Assembly (NCBI RefSeq): GCF_013410875.1
Contig: NZ_JACCCU010000002.1
Location: 930,001 to 994,000 of the forward strand
Direction: 5' to 3'
DNA: 64,000 bases
Source: Tunturiibacter empetritectus
GTDB taxonomy: Bacteria; Acidobacteriota; Terriglobia; Terriglobales; Acidobacteriaceae
Made by a program: the position numbers and the translations under genes. Each line of letters opens with the position of its first letter. Position 1 is the stretch's first letter. This document shows positions 53,916 through 64,000 of this stretch, piece by piece. The notes under the pieces are model-generated. The model saw only the letters and a program-made list of their open reading frames with translations. It had not been told where the DNA came from and did not search any database.

Positions 53916-55781
53916 ATGCCAAACGCATCGAGAGCGCCACTCCTTCTCCTCGCCATCTCCTTGACTCTCGCCGGACCAGGGTCGGGAGATCATGCAGTCG
54001 CTCAAAGCCAGCCCGTACCGCCGGCTCAAGCCGATCAACAATCGCCCCCACCTGAGGCCGCCGACACCGCCGCAGACACACAGGACACGCCCGACGACGA
54101 GCTGGACACTGCCGCCGTAACCCTCGACCTCTCGCACACATCACCGCTCATTCAAAAGCTCTACCAGGCCACCCGCGAAACCAAGGAGCAGCCCATCCTC
54201 GACCGGCTCGCCGAAGCCAAAAAACTGATCGCCGACGGAGCCGACGTCAAAGCAACCGACCAGTACGGCCGCACCGCCCTTCACTGGACCATCTTCGGCT
54301 CCAGCTACAACACCAAGCCGAAGATCATCGTCGCCTACGAAGGCATCGCAGACCAGCTCATTCAGCACGGCGTAGAGATCAATCGCGAAGACATCTACAA
54401 CGACACCGCGCTCGACTACCTCCTCTACTCTCCTAACTTCGAGATCCAGACCCTGCTAATAGAAAACGGAGCAACCAGCGGATTCCTTACCGCCTTCTTC
54501 CACTTCTTCAACCAGGAAAACGGTGATATGCCGCACACCATCGCCGCCAGCGTAGCGAAGTCAAGACAAGCCGATCTCGCACCCGGCCAAACCCTGAGCG
54601 TCCGCCTCAACGGCCCCGTCTACAGTGAACACTCCCGCACCGGCGACCCCGTCGAAGGGACCGTCACCTATCCCCTCTGCAAGAGCGGAGAGAATATCGC
54701 TTGCCCCAACGGAGAACTCGTCATCGCTCCCGGCACAAAGGTTCAGGCGACCGTCCTCTTCGCGCAAAAAGCTCCTGACAAATACTCGCGCCCCCGTCTT
54801 GTCCTCGACTTCTCAAACATCGTTCACGCCGACGGCACCCGCTCGCCCCTCTATGCCCGCGTCCTCGATGTCGATAACGCTCGCGAGACCGTCCGCAACA
54901 ACGAGATCCTAGGCATCATCCAGCCTCACGCCTCCACCAAGGGATCCATAGCTCTCGCCGGCCTCGGCATGGTCAATCCAATCGCCGGATACACCATCAG
55001 AGGAGTCTCCGCGGTCTACGGCCTCTCCATTCGACGCGAGATCCTCTTCCCCGCAGGAACAGACCTCCAGATCCAGGTCGTTCGGCCTTCCATGCTAAAG
55101 ACCCGCGATGCCTGGTCAGGCTGGCCCATACTGCCGGTCGACACACAGCTGAAGGCACTCGTCACGGCGGCCCCGATACGCGTCTACACCAAAGACAACA
55201 AGCCCTCCGACGTCACCAATCTCATGTTCCTCGGCTCACAGCAACAACTCGAAGCAGCCTTTCGCGAGTCAGGTTGGTTCGAAGCCGACTCCCTCAGCAT
55301 GGGCTCTGCCGCAAAGTCGGTTCAAGCAACCATTCGCGGTGCCGGCTACACCAACGCTCCAGTCTCTCTCCTGACCATCAACGGCAAACCACCCGATCTC
55401 GTCTTTCAAAAATCCCTCGACACCTTTGCCAAACGGCATCACATCCGTATCTGGAAGGAGCCTGGAACCTACCAGGGCCGCGACGTCTGGATCGGAGCCG
55501 CCACTCACGACATCGCCATCTCCACCGCAAAAGCGAAAACGAAGTGGTCCCACCGCATCGATCCCCATGTCGACCGCGAACGCGAATGGATTGAAACCGA
55601 TCTCCTCTACTCCGGCACCGCAACCTCCTACGCTCTGGTCGATCGTCCGCACGCTCCGAAGAAGACCGCCAACGCAACCGGCGACGAGTTGCTCACCGAC
55701 GGCCAGTTGTCGATCGTGGAGCTCGGCCCCACCAAGCCGAACATCCTCAACCCACCCTCTCCAGTCCTGCAATCCCGTTAG
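53916..55781 (+). CDS. Exported ankyrin-repeat / LssY_C domain protein
   Basis: A 621-residue protein. A signal peptide (about 1-29) and a Gln/Pro/Asp-rich linker precede ankyrin repeats (about 90-190; YGRTALHWTIFG, YNDTALDYLLYS). A beta-rich middle region follows (about 215-400), then a C-terminal region (about 425-565; PSDVTNLMFLGSQQQLEAAF) matching the LssY C-terminal domain, found in putative phospholipase/secretion-linked proteins. AGAGGT precedes the ATG. The combination is unusual; it may act at the envelope. No lipobox. Confidence 0.82.
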   Translation: MPNASRAPLLLLAISLTLAGPGSGDHAVAQSQPVPPAQADQQSPPPEAADTAADTQDTPDDELDTAAVTLDLSHTSPLIQKLYQATRETKEQPILDRLAEAKKLIADGADVKATDQYGRTALHWTIFGSSYNTKPKIIVAYEGIADQLIQHGVEINREDIYNDTALDYLLYSPNFEIQTLLIENGATSGFLTAFFHFFNQENGDMPHTIAASVAKSRQADLAPGQTLSVRLNGPVYSEHSRTGDPVEGTVTYPLCKSGENIACPNGELVIAPGTKVQATVLFAQKAPDKYSRPRLVLDFSNIVHADGTRSPLYARVLDVDNARETVRNNEILGIIQPHASTKGSIALAGLGMVNPIAGYTIRGVSAVYGLSIRREILFPAGTDLQIQVVRPSMLKTRDAWSGWPILPVDTQLKALVTAAPIRVYTKDNKPSDVTNLMFLGSQQQLEAAFRESGWFEADSLSMGSAAKSVQATIRGAGYTNAPVSLLTINGKPPDLVFQKSLDTFAKRHHIRIWKEPGTYQGRDVWIGAATHDIAISTAKAKTKWSHRIDPHVDREREWIETDLLYSGTATSYALVDRPHAPKKTANATGDELLTDGQLSIVELGPTKPNILNPPSPVLQSR

Positions 55782-55814
55782 CAGTCAAACCAACCCCACC
55801 TGTAGCATGAACCG

Positions 55815-56474
55815 ATGAACGTGATCCTCTTCGGCGCAACCGGCATGGTCGGCCAGGGCGTAGTACGCGAGTGCCTGCTCGACCCCGACGTAACACTGGT
55901 CCGCACCATCGGCCGCAGTCCAACCGGCCAGCATCACCCCAAACTCCGCGAACTCGCGCACACAGATCTCTTCGACTACTCCACCATCGAAGCCGACCTC
56001 ACCGGCTACGACGCCTGCTTCTTCTGTCTCGGCGTCACCTCTGCCGGCATGTCCGAGGCGCAGTACACCCACGTCACCCACGATCTCACCCTCGCCGCTG
56101 CAACAACCCTGGCAAAGCTCAACCCCGCCATGACCTTCATCTACGTCTCAGGATCCGGGACCGACAGCACCGAGCGCGGCCGCACTATGTGGGCTCGCGT
56201 CAAAGGCAAAACCGAAAACGACATCCTCAAACTCCCCTTCAAAGCTGCCTACATGTTCCGCATCGGATTCATCCAGCCGCTCCACGGCATCGTCTCCAAA
56301 ACAAAGCTGTACCGCATCTTCTACTCCGTCCTGAATCCCATCCTCCCCCTGATGAGACGCGCCTTCCCCGCACAGATCGGCACTACCGAACAGGTCGGCC
56401 GCGCCATGCTTCTGGTCGCCAAACACGGCTTCCCTCGACCCATCCTGGAGCCCAGAGACATTAACACCCTGTAA
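55815..56474 (+). CDS. NAD(P)-binding Rossmann protein (atypical SDR, NmrA-like)
   Basis: A 219-residue protein starting with a classical Rossmann strand and glycine motif (ILFGATGMVGQGVVREC). CFFCLGVTSAG and YVSGSGTDST fit the atypical-SDR/HTATIP2-like group. The catalytic Tyr-x3-Lys of classical SDRs is not evident, so it may be a redox-sensing or atypical reductase. No operon partner; it starts 33 bp after the ankyrin gene stop. Confidence 0.85.
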   Translation: MNVILFGATGMVGQGVVRECLLDPDVTLVRTIGRSPTGQHHPKLRELAHTDLFDYSTIEADLTGYDACFFCLGVTSAGMSEAQYTHVTHDLTLAAATTLAKLNPAMTFIYVSGSGTDSTERGRTMWARVKGKTENDILKLPFKAAYMFRIGFIQPLHGIVSKTKLYRIFYSVLNPILPLMRRAFPAQIGTTEQVGRAMLLVAKHGFPRPILEPRDINTL

Positions 56475-56529
56475 AAAAACCACTGAGCTATCCCCTGAAA
56501 CAAGAATCAACCGCAGCATCCATCCCCAG

Positions 56530-56615
56530 TTGCAAACTCGTGCTTGCAAACTCTAAGAGCGATATTGAATCCAATCCAATAAGAGATCCCGTCCGGGACT
56601 ATCCAAGGGATTGGA
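56530..56615. repeat. Direct and inverted repeats in intergenic region
   Basis: TTGCAAACTC occurs twice in direct orientation (56530-56539, 56544-56553). Just after, TCCAATCC (56570-56577) is mirrored by GGATTGGA (56608-56615), enclosing a smaller CCCG/CGGG palindrome (56588-56597). It may be a regulator site or RNA structure between the Rossmann gene and the surface-protein gene. Confidence 0.4.
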
Positions 56616-56751
56616 CCGATGGGTGATTGCAGGATCGATCCTCGAAAAGCAAAGATTTAAGAAGATCAATCACGTCAGCAAGATCGGCTCCACGCGCTTG
56701 CGTCCTATCAACCACGGTGCGTAGACATCTACAATTGGAAACATCGCTGAT

Positions 56752-57894
56752 ATGCATGATTTGCGTAATCCGGGCCCTCTTCTGCTGACCACTCTGCTGT
56801 TCACGATGCTCAGCGCGTATGCACACGCGCAGACACTCTCTCGCCCCTCGCCAATCCCATCAACGCCGACAGCCGCAGTCCGACAGATCGCCACACTCGA
56901 TCCCCTCCACAACGAACTCCCAGAAGCGCCCGCACAGCAATCCGCCAACCTCCTCTCATCCGATCAGCAACCCCCTGGCAGCATCAGTGGCACCGTCTTA
57001 GATCCCAGCGGAGCCCAGGTCGAAGGCGCTCTCGTCTCAATTCAATTCCTCGACTCCAGACCCCAGCGCACCGTCGCCACAGACTCCACCGGCTCCTTCA
57101 GATTCACCGCAGTCAACCCCGGCACCTTCAAAATCACAGTCATCTCCTCCGGCTTTGCAAGCTGGGCGTCCTCCTCCCTCATCCTGCAAAGAGGCCAGCA
57201 ATACGAGCTGCCAACCATCACCCTCCAACTCTCCTCCGCCACCACCAACGTCGACGTCAACTTCACGCGCCACGACATCGCCGAAGAGCAGGTCTCGCTC
57301 GAAGAAAAACAGCGCGTCCTCGGCGTCTTCCCAAACTTCTACGTCTCCTACAACTGGGACGCCGTTCCCCTCAGCACCGGGCAGAAGTTCCGCCTCTCCC
57401 TCAGAACCGCCTACGATCCCGTCTCCTTCGCAGTCCCCGCAATCATCGCAGGCACCGAGCAGTCTCAGGACATCTTCAGCGGCTACGGCCAGGGCACCGC
57501 AGGCTACTTCAAACGCTTCGGTGCCTCCTACGGCGACGGCTTCATCGGCAACCTCCTCGGCAACGCCATCCTCCCCTCCGTCTTCCACCAGGACCCGCGC
57601 TACTTCTACAAAGGCACCGGAACCATTCGCTCCCGCGCCCTCTATGCCATGTCCACCGCCTTCATCTGCAAAGGAGACAACGGCCACTGGCAACCCAACT
57701 ACTCCTTCATCCTCGGTAACTTCGCCTCCGCCGGCATATCGAACCTCTATTATCCCGCCAGCGACCGCAACGGAGCAGGCCTCACCATCAGAAATGGACT
57801 CATCGACACCGCCTCAGGCGCAGCCTCCTCCCTCATTCAGGAGTTCCTCGTCAAGAAGATCTCACGCGGCGTCCCAAAGAATCCCCTCCCCTGA
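56752..57894 (+). CDS. Exported protein with carboxypeptidase-regulatory-like domain
   Basis: A 380-residue protein. It has a signal peptide (about 1-26) and a CarboxypepD_reg-like beta-sandwich (about 75-165; GSISGTVLDPSGAQVEGALVSI, GSFRFTAVNPGTFKITV), followed by a region of about 190 residues with aromatic/Gly composition suggestive of a membrane-facing or beta-barrel part (NFYVSYNWDAVPLSTGQKF). Such proteins are strongly expanded in acidobacteria; function unknown. It stands upstream of pyrG. Confidence 0.8.
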   Translation: MHDLRNPGPLLLTTLLFTMLSAYAHAQTLSRPSPIPSTPTAAVRQIATLDPLHNELPEAPAQQSANLLSSDQQPPGSISGTVLDPSGAQVEGALVSIQFLDSRPQRTVATDSTGSFRFTAVNPGTFKITVISSGFASWASSSLILQRGQQYELPTITLQLSSATTNVDVNFTRHDIAEEQVSLEEKQRVLGVFPNFYVSYNWDAVPLSTGQKFRLSLRTAYDPVSFAVPAIIAGTEQSQDIFSGYGQGTAGYFKRFGASYGDGFIGNLLGNAILPSVFHQDPRYFYKGTGTIRSRALYAMSTAFICKGDNGHWQPNYSFILGNFASAGISNLYYPASDRNGAGLTIRNGLIDTASGAASSLIQEFLVKKISRGVPKNPLP

Positions 57895-57917
57895 AAAATA
57901 GAGCCGATTCTGCCTGA

Positions 57918-59693
<1,776 letters not shown>

Positions 59694-59709
59694 CGAAAGC
59701 TTTGCCCGG

Positions 59710-59744
59710 GAGCCATATCTCTAACCACTATGGCGATATGGCTC
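59710..59744 (+). terminator. Inverted repeat after pyrG
   Basis: Perfect 10-bp stem GAGCCATATC / GATATGGCTC with a 15-base loop, 17 bp after the pyrG stop. It could end the pyrG transcript; a T-run is absent. Confidence 0.5.
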
Positions 59745-59823
59745 GATCCGACGCCAGGGACAATCTCTCGAACACGACTAAGGTTTGGACAGCGCCTGCC
59801 TTCTCTGTAGACTGGTCGCAATC

Positions 59824-62082
59824 ATGCCTCTCTCTTTGCGCGTTGCTCTCCTCCTCAGCCTTTCGACTACCTGCGCCATCGCCCAGACCACCACGGCTAT
59901 CGACCCCGGCCTCCGCACCATCGCCGACGCCAACAAAAACCTCACCGGCACCCCTCCCCACGGCATCGACTGGAGCCCCGACGGCAAGCTCCTCACCTAC
60001 ATCGCCTCCGACGACGACACCACCGGCAAGCCCGGCGACATCGTCCAGATCGAAGCCGCCACCGGCCACGCCAGCGTCCTCGCCACCGCCGAGCAGCTCA
60101 GCAAACTCACCGCCGCCGCCGTCAACGAGAAAGACGCCGATCATCGCGCCCGCTACGGCATGTCCGCCTACCTCTGGGCCGCCGACTCCAAACATCTACT
60201 GCTCGACAACGGCGGCCGCCTCTGGCTCTACGACATCGCCGCCGGCACCGGCTCCCTCATCGTCGACACCCACGAGGGTTCCGGCGACGACCCCAAGTTC
60301 TCCCCCGACGCTAGGTCCGTCTCCTACCTCCACAACCACAACCTCTACGTCCACCCCGTAGCCGCCCAAGGCAAGGAGACCGCCCTCACACGCGACACCA
60401 CAGACACTCTCCTCAACGGCGAAGTCGACTGGGTCTACCTCGAAGAGCTAGACGTCCGCAGCAACTACTTCTGGTCGCCCGACTCCAAATCCATCGCCTA
60501 CCTCCAGATGGACGAGGCCAAAGTCCCGCAGTACCCCATCACCGACTGGATCCCCACCCACGCCACCATCGACAGCCAGCGCTATCCCCAGCCCGGCGAC
60601 CCCAACCCCGCCGTCCGCGTCGGCATCGTCGCCGCGAAAGGCGGCAAGACCAAGTTCCTCGAAGTCCCCTTCAGCCCCAACAACGACTACATCCCCCGCT
60701 TCGGCTGGGTCGACGCCAACACCATCTACCTCGAAGTCCTCACCCGCGACCAGCAGCACCTCAACCTCTACTTCGCCGACGCCCGCTCAGGCAAGACCCG
60801 CCTCGTCTACACCGACACCGACGCCAAATACCTCGACTTCAGCACCGACCTCAGCATCCTCCCCGGCGGCCGCTTCCTCATCGAAAGCTGGCGCGACGGC
60901 CACACCCACCTCTACCTCTACAGCTTCGACGAGCATCATCCCCTCGCCGCCGACGCCACCCTCACCCGCCAACTCACCCAGGGCGACTACGAAGTCGAGT
61001 ACGTCAACAGCATCAAGTCAGGCACAGACGAAAAATCCAGCACAGTCTTCTTCACCTCCAACGAGGGCTCGCCCCTCGAAGACAATCTCTGGTCCATCAA
61101 ACTCGACGGCTCCGCAAAAGATCAGCTCACCGCCGGCCGCGGCACCCACGGCACAAAAACCTCACCCGACGGCGCCCACTTCACCGACTACTACAGCGAC
61201 GCCATCACCCCGCCCGTCATTAGCCTCTGCAACATCACCCGAAACTGCTCTCCCATCTGGAAGTCGAAGCCGCTTCCCCCCGCCACAACCGTCACCAGTG
61301 ACATCGTCTCCGTCACCGCCGCCGACGGAAAGACCAAACTATACGGTCGCCTTACACTTCCTTCCCCAACAACAAGTCCTACATCCGTCTCCATTCCACT
61401 CATCCTCAACCCCTACAACGGACCAACTCCCGAAAGCAGCATCCGCAACTCCTGGAGCGCCGGCCAGATCTTCAACGAGCTCCTCGCCCAGCATGGCTTC
61501 GCAGTCCTCGACGTCGACACCCGCGGCAGCGGCGGACGCGGACGCGACTTCCAGCAGGCCGCCTACCGCAACTTCGGCCCCATCCAGTTATCCGACCAGA
61601 TGGCCGCGCTCGACCAGATCCTCGCGCAATACCCGCAACTCGACCCCAAACGCATCGGCTGGTGGGGCTGGAGCTGGGGAGGAACCTTCACCCTCTACTC
61701 TATGACGCATACCGACCGCATCCGCGCAGGCGTCGCCGTAGCCCCCGTCACCGACTGGCGCAACTACGACTCCATCTACACCGAGCGCTACCTCGGCATC
61801 CCCGCATCGAAGCCCGATGTAGCAACCGACATCTATACCCTCGACTCCCCCACCACGAACGCCGCCAACCTCAAAGGCCGTCTCCTCATCGCCCAGGGCA
61901 CCGGCGACGACAACGTCCACATGGCCAACACCATCCAGTTCCTTCAGCCCCTCATCGACGCCGGCATCCCCTACGACCTCCAGCTCTTCCCGCGCAAGAC
62001 CCACTCCATCGCCGGCCCCACCGCCCGCGACGAACTCTTCAACCGCATCCTCTGGCACTTCGAAACCTACCTCAAGCCCTGA
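59824..62082 (+). CDS. S9 family dipeptidyl-peptidase IV-like peptidase
   Basis: A 752-residue exported serine peptidase. A signal peptide (about 1-22) and a beta-propeller DPPIV_N domain (about 55-480) are followed by the alpha/beta-hydrolase S9 domain. The nucleophile is Ser617 in GWSWGG, with Asp695 (GDDNVH) and His727 (KTHSI) completing the triad. It should remove dipeptides from peptide N-termini in the periplasm or outside. The ATG at 59824 opens the signal peptide. It is in its own transcription unit downstream of the pyrG hairpin. Confidence 0.92.
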   Translation: MPLSLRVALLLSLSTTCAIAQTTTAIDPGLRTIADANKNLTGTPPHGIDWSPDGKLLTYIASDDDTTGKPGDIVQIEAATGHASVLATAEQLSKLTAAAVNEKDADHRARYGMSAYLWAADSKHLLLDNGGRLWLYDIAAGTGSLIVDTHEGSGDDPKFSPDARSVSYLHNHNLYVHPVAAQGKETALTRDTTDTLLNGEVDWVYLEELDVRSNYFWSPDSKSIAYLQMDEAKVPQYPITDWIPTHATIDSQRYPQPGDPNPAVRVGIVAAKGGKTKFLEVPFSPNNDYIPRFGWVDANTIYLEVLTRDQQHLNLYFADARSGKTRLVYTDTDAKYLDFSTDLSILPGGRFLIESWRDGHTHLYLYSFDEHHPLAADATLTRQLTQGDYEVEYVNSIKSGTDEKSSTVFFTSNEGSPLEDNLWSIKLDGSAKDQLTAGRGTHGTKTSPDGAHFTDYYSDAITPPVISLCNITRNCSPIWKSKPLPPATTVTSDIVSVTAADGKTKLYGRLTLPSPTTSPTSVSIPLILNPYNGPTPESSIRNSWSAGQIFNELLAQHGFAVLDVDTRGSGGRGRDFQQAAYRNFGPIQLSDQMAALDQILAQYPQLDPKRIGWWGWSWGGTFTLYSMTHTDRIRAGVAVAPVTDWRNYDSIYTERYLGIPASKPDVATDIYTLDSPTTNAANLKGRLLIAQGTGDDNVHMANTIQFLQPLIDAGIPYDLQLFPRKTHSIAGPTARDELFNRILWHFETYLKP

Positions 62083-62104
62083 CTCCCTTTACATGCGCCT
62101 CAAA

Positions 62105-62152
62105 TTGTCGTCATCCTGAGCTTGTCGTCATCCTGAGCGCAGCGAAGGATCC
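62105..62152. repeat. Tandem 17-bp direct repeat with a dispersed-repeat-like tail
   Basis: TTGTCGTCATCCTGAGC occurs twice head to tail (62105-62121, 62122-62138) and runs into GCAGCGAAGGATCC. A TCATCCTGAGCG-AGCGAAGGATC unit resembles a dispersed intergenic repeat known in acidobacteria and other soil bacteria. A CCCC-GAA-GGGG-type hairpin follows near 62206-62216. Its role is unknown. Confidence 0.5.
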
Positions 62153-62312
62153 CCGCATTTGTTTTGGCATTTGCTTTTGCTGTTGCACCTGTCTTTTTTT
62201 GTCATCCCCGAAGGGGATCTGCGTTCCGCCTTTACAGCCGTCATCCCGGGCACAGCGCAGTTGCCGCACCCATACCCCCCTCCGCCACGCGAAGTAGTAG
62301 CATCCAAACAAC

Positions 62313-62972
62313 ATGACTACCCAATACGGCTCATACGGTTCAGAACGCAGATCCTCCGGCACCTTCTTCGTCGTCCTGCTCTCGTTGATCCTCGGCGCCG
62401 CAGCCCTGGCCGTCTTCCTGCGACACGCCACCACCGGCATCTTCGCCCGCGTTGCCACCGCCATCACCGGCCGAACCACCACCTTCGACACCTCGGTCCC
62501 CGCCGTCGTCCAGCGCATTCAACGCCTCAACCGCCTCGAAACCGTCGTCTACTCCATCGACACTGTAGTGGAAGGCTCTAAGTCCAGCGCCGTCCTGCCC
62601 GACCTCCTCGCCGGAGACCGCCTCCTCCTCGTCGTCCACGGCCAGTCCATCGCCGGCATCGATCTCTCGCAACTGAAACCCGAAGACGTCCGCATCGACA
62701 ACAACGGCCAGTCCATCCACGTCACCCTCCCCGCCTCGCAACTCTTCCTCACCACGCTTGACAACCAGCACACTCGCGTCTACGCCCGTTCAACCGGCAT
62801 CCTCGTTCCCGCCGACCAGAACCTCGAGTCTGACACCCGCGTCAAAGCCGAGCAGCAGCTCCAGCAGTCCGCACTCGCCGACGGCATCCTCGACACCGCC
62901 CGCAAAAACGCCCGCGCCACCGTCACCACCCTGCTCTACAGCTTGGGCTTCCACCAGGTCGATGTCACCTAA
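62313..62972 (+). CDS. DUF4230 family membrane-anchored protein
   Basis: A 219-residue protein with one N-terminal membrane helix (about 16-38) and an extracytoplasmic domain matching DUF4230 (about 60-200; LNRLETVVYSIDTVVEG, LLAGDRLLLVVHGQSIAGIDL). No function is established for the family. It is preceded by the repeat-rich 230-bp gap and has no clear partner gene. Confidence 0.82.
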   Translation: MTTQYGSYGSERRSSGTFFVVLLSLILGAAALAVFLRHATTGIFARVATAITGRTTTFDTSVPAVVQRIQRLNRLETVVYSIDTVVEGSKSSAVLPDLLAGDRLLLVVHGQSIAGIDLSQLKPEDVRIDNNGQSIHVTLPASQLFLTTLDNQHTRVYARSTGILVPADQNLESDTRVKAEQQLQQSALADGILDTARKNARATVTTLLYSLGFHQVDVT

Positions 62973-63101
62973 ACCAACCATCGACACTATCCGCGGCAAC
63001 CTTATCTGACGCACGGCGTCCAACTGGTCAATGCCACCGAAGCAGCACCTCGCCACCGTCGCCTCTCCCAGCCACCCACGAACCTGCGCTATCATTCAAC
63101 C

Positions 63102-63386
63102 ATGATCTTCCGCTCCAAATCGAGGCCTGAAGACACCCAAAACGAGGACGTCCCGGTCACCGCCCAGCTCCCCTTCCCGCGCCTCGCGCAACTGGAAGAA
63201 GACGACGCAGAATCAACTCTCATCAAGACCGTAGGCTGGATCTCCGCCGGTCTCGGCGCCGTAGCCCTCGGCCTCTTCGTAGGCCGCGAACTCCGCCAGC
63301 GCTATAAATTCAACCGCCGCACCCCCTACGACTTCTACGCCCACTCCGGCGACGAAAAAGACGTAGATTTTGGCCTCGGCATCTAA
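63102..63386 (+). CDS. Small hypothetical membrane protein
   Basis: A 94-residue protein with a polar N-terminus, one membrane helix (about 42-62; TVGWISAGLGAVALGLFVG) and a charged tail ending in aromatic/Asp residues (DFYAHSGDEKDVDFGLGI). No family recognised. Codon use matches its neighbours and there is no overlapping better frame, so it is called as real with moderate confidence. Confidence 0.65.
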   Translation: MIFRSKSRPEDTQNEDVPVTAQLPFPRLAQLEEDDAESTLIKTVGWISAGLGAVALGLFVGRELRQRYKFNRRTPYDFYAHSGDEKDVDFGLGI

Positions 63387-63419
63387 CCTATTCAAAGTTG
63401 TAATCAACTCAAAAACTCC

Positions 63420-63857
63420 TCAATGAACTCCCAGCAGATTGCACTTGGCATGGACCGCGATGTAGTGCGCCGTTCGACCCATCAATCGCCCCACAGGACC
63501 TTGGTGATGGCAAAGACCAACCACCAACAAATCCGGTCTGATCGCCTCAATCACTCGTAACAACTCCGCCGCCACATCTCCCTCAGCGATCTCCGGAACG
63601 ACACGCACCCCAGCCCGGTCTGCCTCCGCCCTTGCCTTGCCCTGCAGATCCGTATAAAAATTCCGCTTTTCGTTCTTCAACAAAACCGGCACATCTGGAG
63701 CCACCGCCGCAACATAACTCATATAGGCCGGAAAGCCCTCAAGCACTGTGATCAGGTGAAGCTCGGCCGAAGAAAATTTGGCCAGATTCAGCGCAGAATG
63801 AAACGCTCGTCCCGCCTCAGGCGATTCATCGAAGGCCACAGCGATTTTTTTGAACAT
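63420..63857 (-). CDS. Universal stress protein (UspA family)
   Basis: A 145-residue Usp-domain protein. The N-terminal KKIAVAFDESPEAGRAFHSAL and the C-terminal ATP-loop-like GPVGRLMGRTAHYIAVHAKCNLLGVH fit the family's G-x2-G-x9-G-S/T region only partly, so nucleotide binding is likely but not certain. It is a stand-alone stress-response protein; it is unrelated by position to the KdpD Usp domain elsewhere in the window. Confidence 0.92.
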   Translation of the reverse strand: MFKKIAVAFDESPEAGRAFHSALNLAKFSSAELHLITVLEGFPAYMSYVAAVAPDVPVLLKNEKRNFYTDLQGKARAEADRAGVRVVPEIAEGDVAAELLRVIEAIRPDLLVVGLCHHQGPVGRLMGRTAHYIAVHAKCNLLGVH

Positions 63858-63976
63858 GATCTCTACCCTTCCAATATTCAGATACCCGCGAACGGCGGTT
63901 AGGACCGAAATAATTGTTCACAAGCCTGAATTCCTCGTTTAGCGAGCAGTCCGCACCCTGATTTACGATAATCACG

Positions 63977-64000
63977 ATGACTAAACTAGCTCTTCTCTTC
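63977..64000 (+). CDS. Possible start of a further gene, cut by window end
   Basis: An ATG opens a frame MTKLALLF that runs off the end. Only eight codons are visible and no ribosome-binding site is convincing, although the hydrophobic beginning would suit a signal peptide. Reported only as a possibility. Confidence 0.25.

Noticed and set aside
57037..57693. 218-codon minus-strand Gly/Glu/Val-rich frame
   Set aside because: Antisense to the carboxypeptidase-regulatory-like gene; the frame is a codon-bias artefact.

Overview
The window looks like chromosomal DNA of a GC-rich, Gram-negative soil bacterium, most probably an acidobacterium of the Terriglobia/Acidobacteriaceae group (Edaphobacter, Granulicella, Terriglobus and relatives). 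This is an inference from gene content: RND efflux with a lipoprotein outer-membrane factor, Wza/Wzi-type polysaccharide export, a PEP-CTERM protein, bactofilin, GYF_2/DUF4234 and DUF2752 proteins, an ankyrin/LssY_C protein and a carboxypeptidase-regulatory-like surface protein. No rRNA is present to confirm it. About 60 genes are supported, plus one tRNA and several hairpins and repeats. No phage, insertion sequence or CRISPR array was seen.

Layout. 1-3191: the end of an RND pump gene, its membrane fusion protein and its outer-membrane factor, in one operon. 3194-6533: a K+/turgor-type two-component system in which KdpD is split into two divergently transcribed halves, followed by a KdpE-like regulator. 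6608-18000: mixed metabolism and transport (GH28 pectinase-like enzyme, lipid kinase, bactofilin, SulP transporter, CBS protein, FmdE-like protein, CHAD protein, YeiH exporter with a 37-residue membrane peptide in front of it). 18067-32565: first exopolysaccharide block (PAP2-Wzi fusion, a glycosyltransferase, a very large SLBB export protein, initiating sugar transferase, dTDP-L-rhamnose genes with a gmhB-like gene), interrupted by the housekeeping DUF721-gatC-gatA operon. 32734-37255: a partner-switching module (phosphatase, anti-sigma kinase, STAS antagonist) facing a membrane phosphatase with a sugar-binding-like sensor. 37822-39596: a PEP-CTERM protein gene with a plausible sigma-54 promoter, then tRNA(CAT). 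39789-52219: second exopolysaccharide block (Wzx flippase, methyltransferase, several glycosyltransferases, Wzz, Wzy, a GT-C membrane protein and a 2-oxoglutarate oxygenase); the wzy/GT-C part is visibly AT-richer. 52269-63857: housekeeping and surface proteins, including pyrG, a DPP-IV-like peptidase, a YraN-like protein, DinB and a universal stress protein.

How the genes fit together. The polysaccharide genes make a nearly complete Wzx/Wzy pathway: dTDP-rhamnose supply, a polyisoprenyl-phosphate sugar transferase, glycosyltransferases, flippase, polymerase, chain-length regulator, export channel and an outer-surface Wzi protein. No Wzc-type tyrosine kinase is seen, and the Wzz protein carries no kinase domain. 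The partner-switching genes and the sigma-54-like promoter of the PEP-CTERM gene lie between the two halves of this pathway and may regulate it; that link is inference. The least ordinary items are the split divergent KdpD, the conserved-looking micropeptide ahead of the YeiH transporter, the PAP2-Wzi and ankyrin-LssY_C fusions, and the oxygenase inside the glycan cluster.
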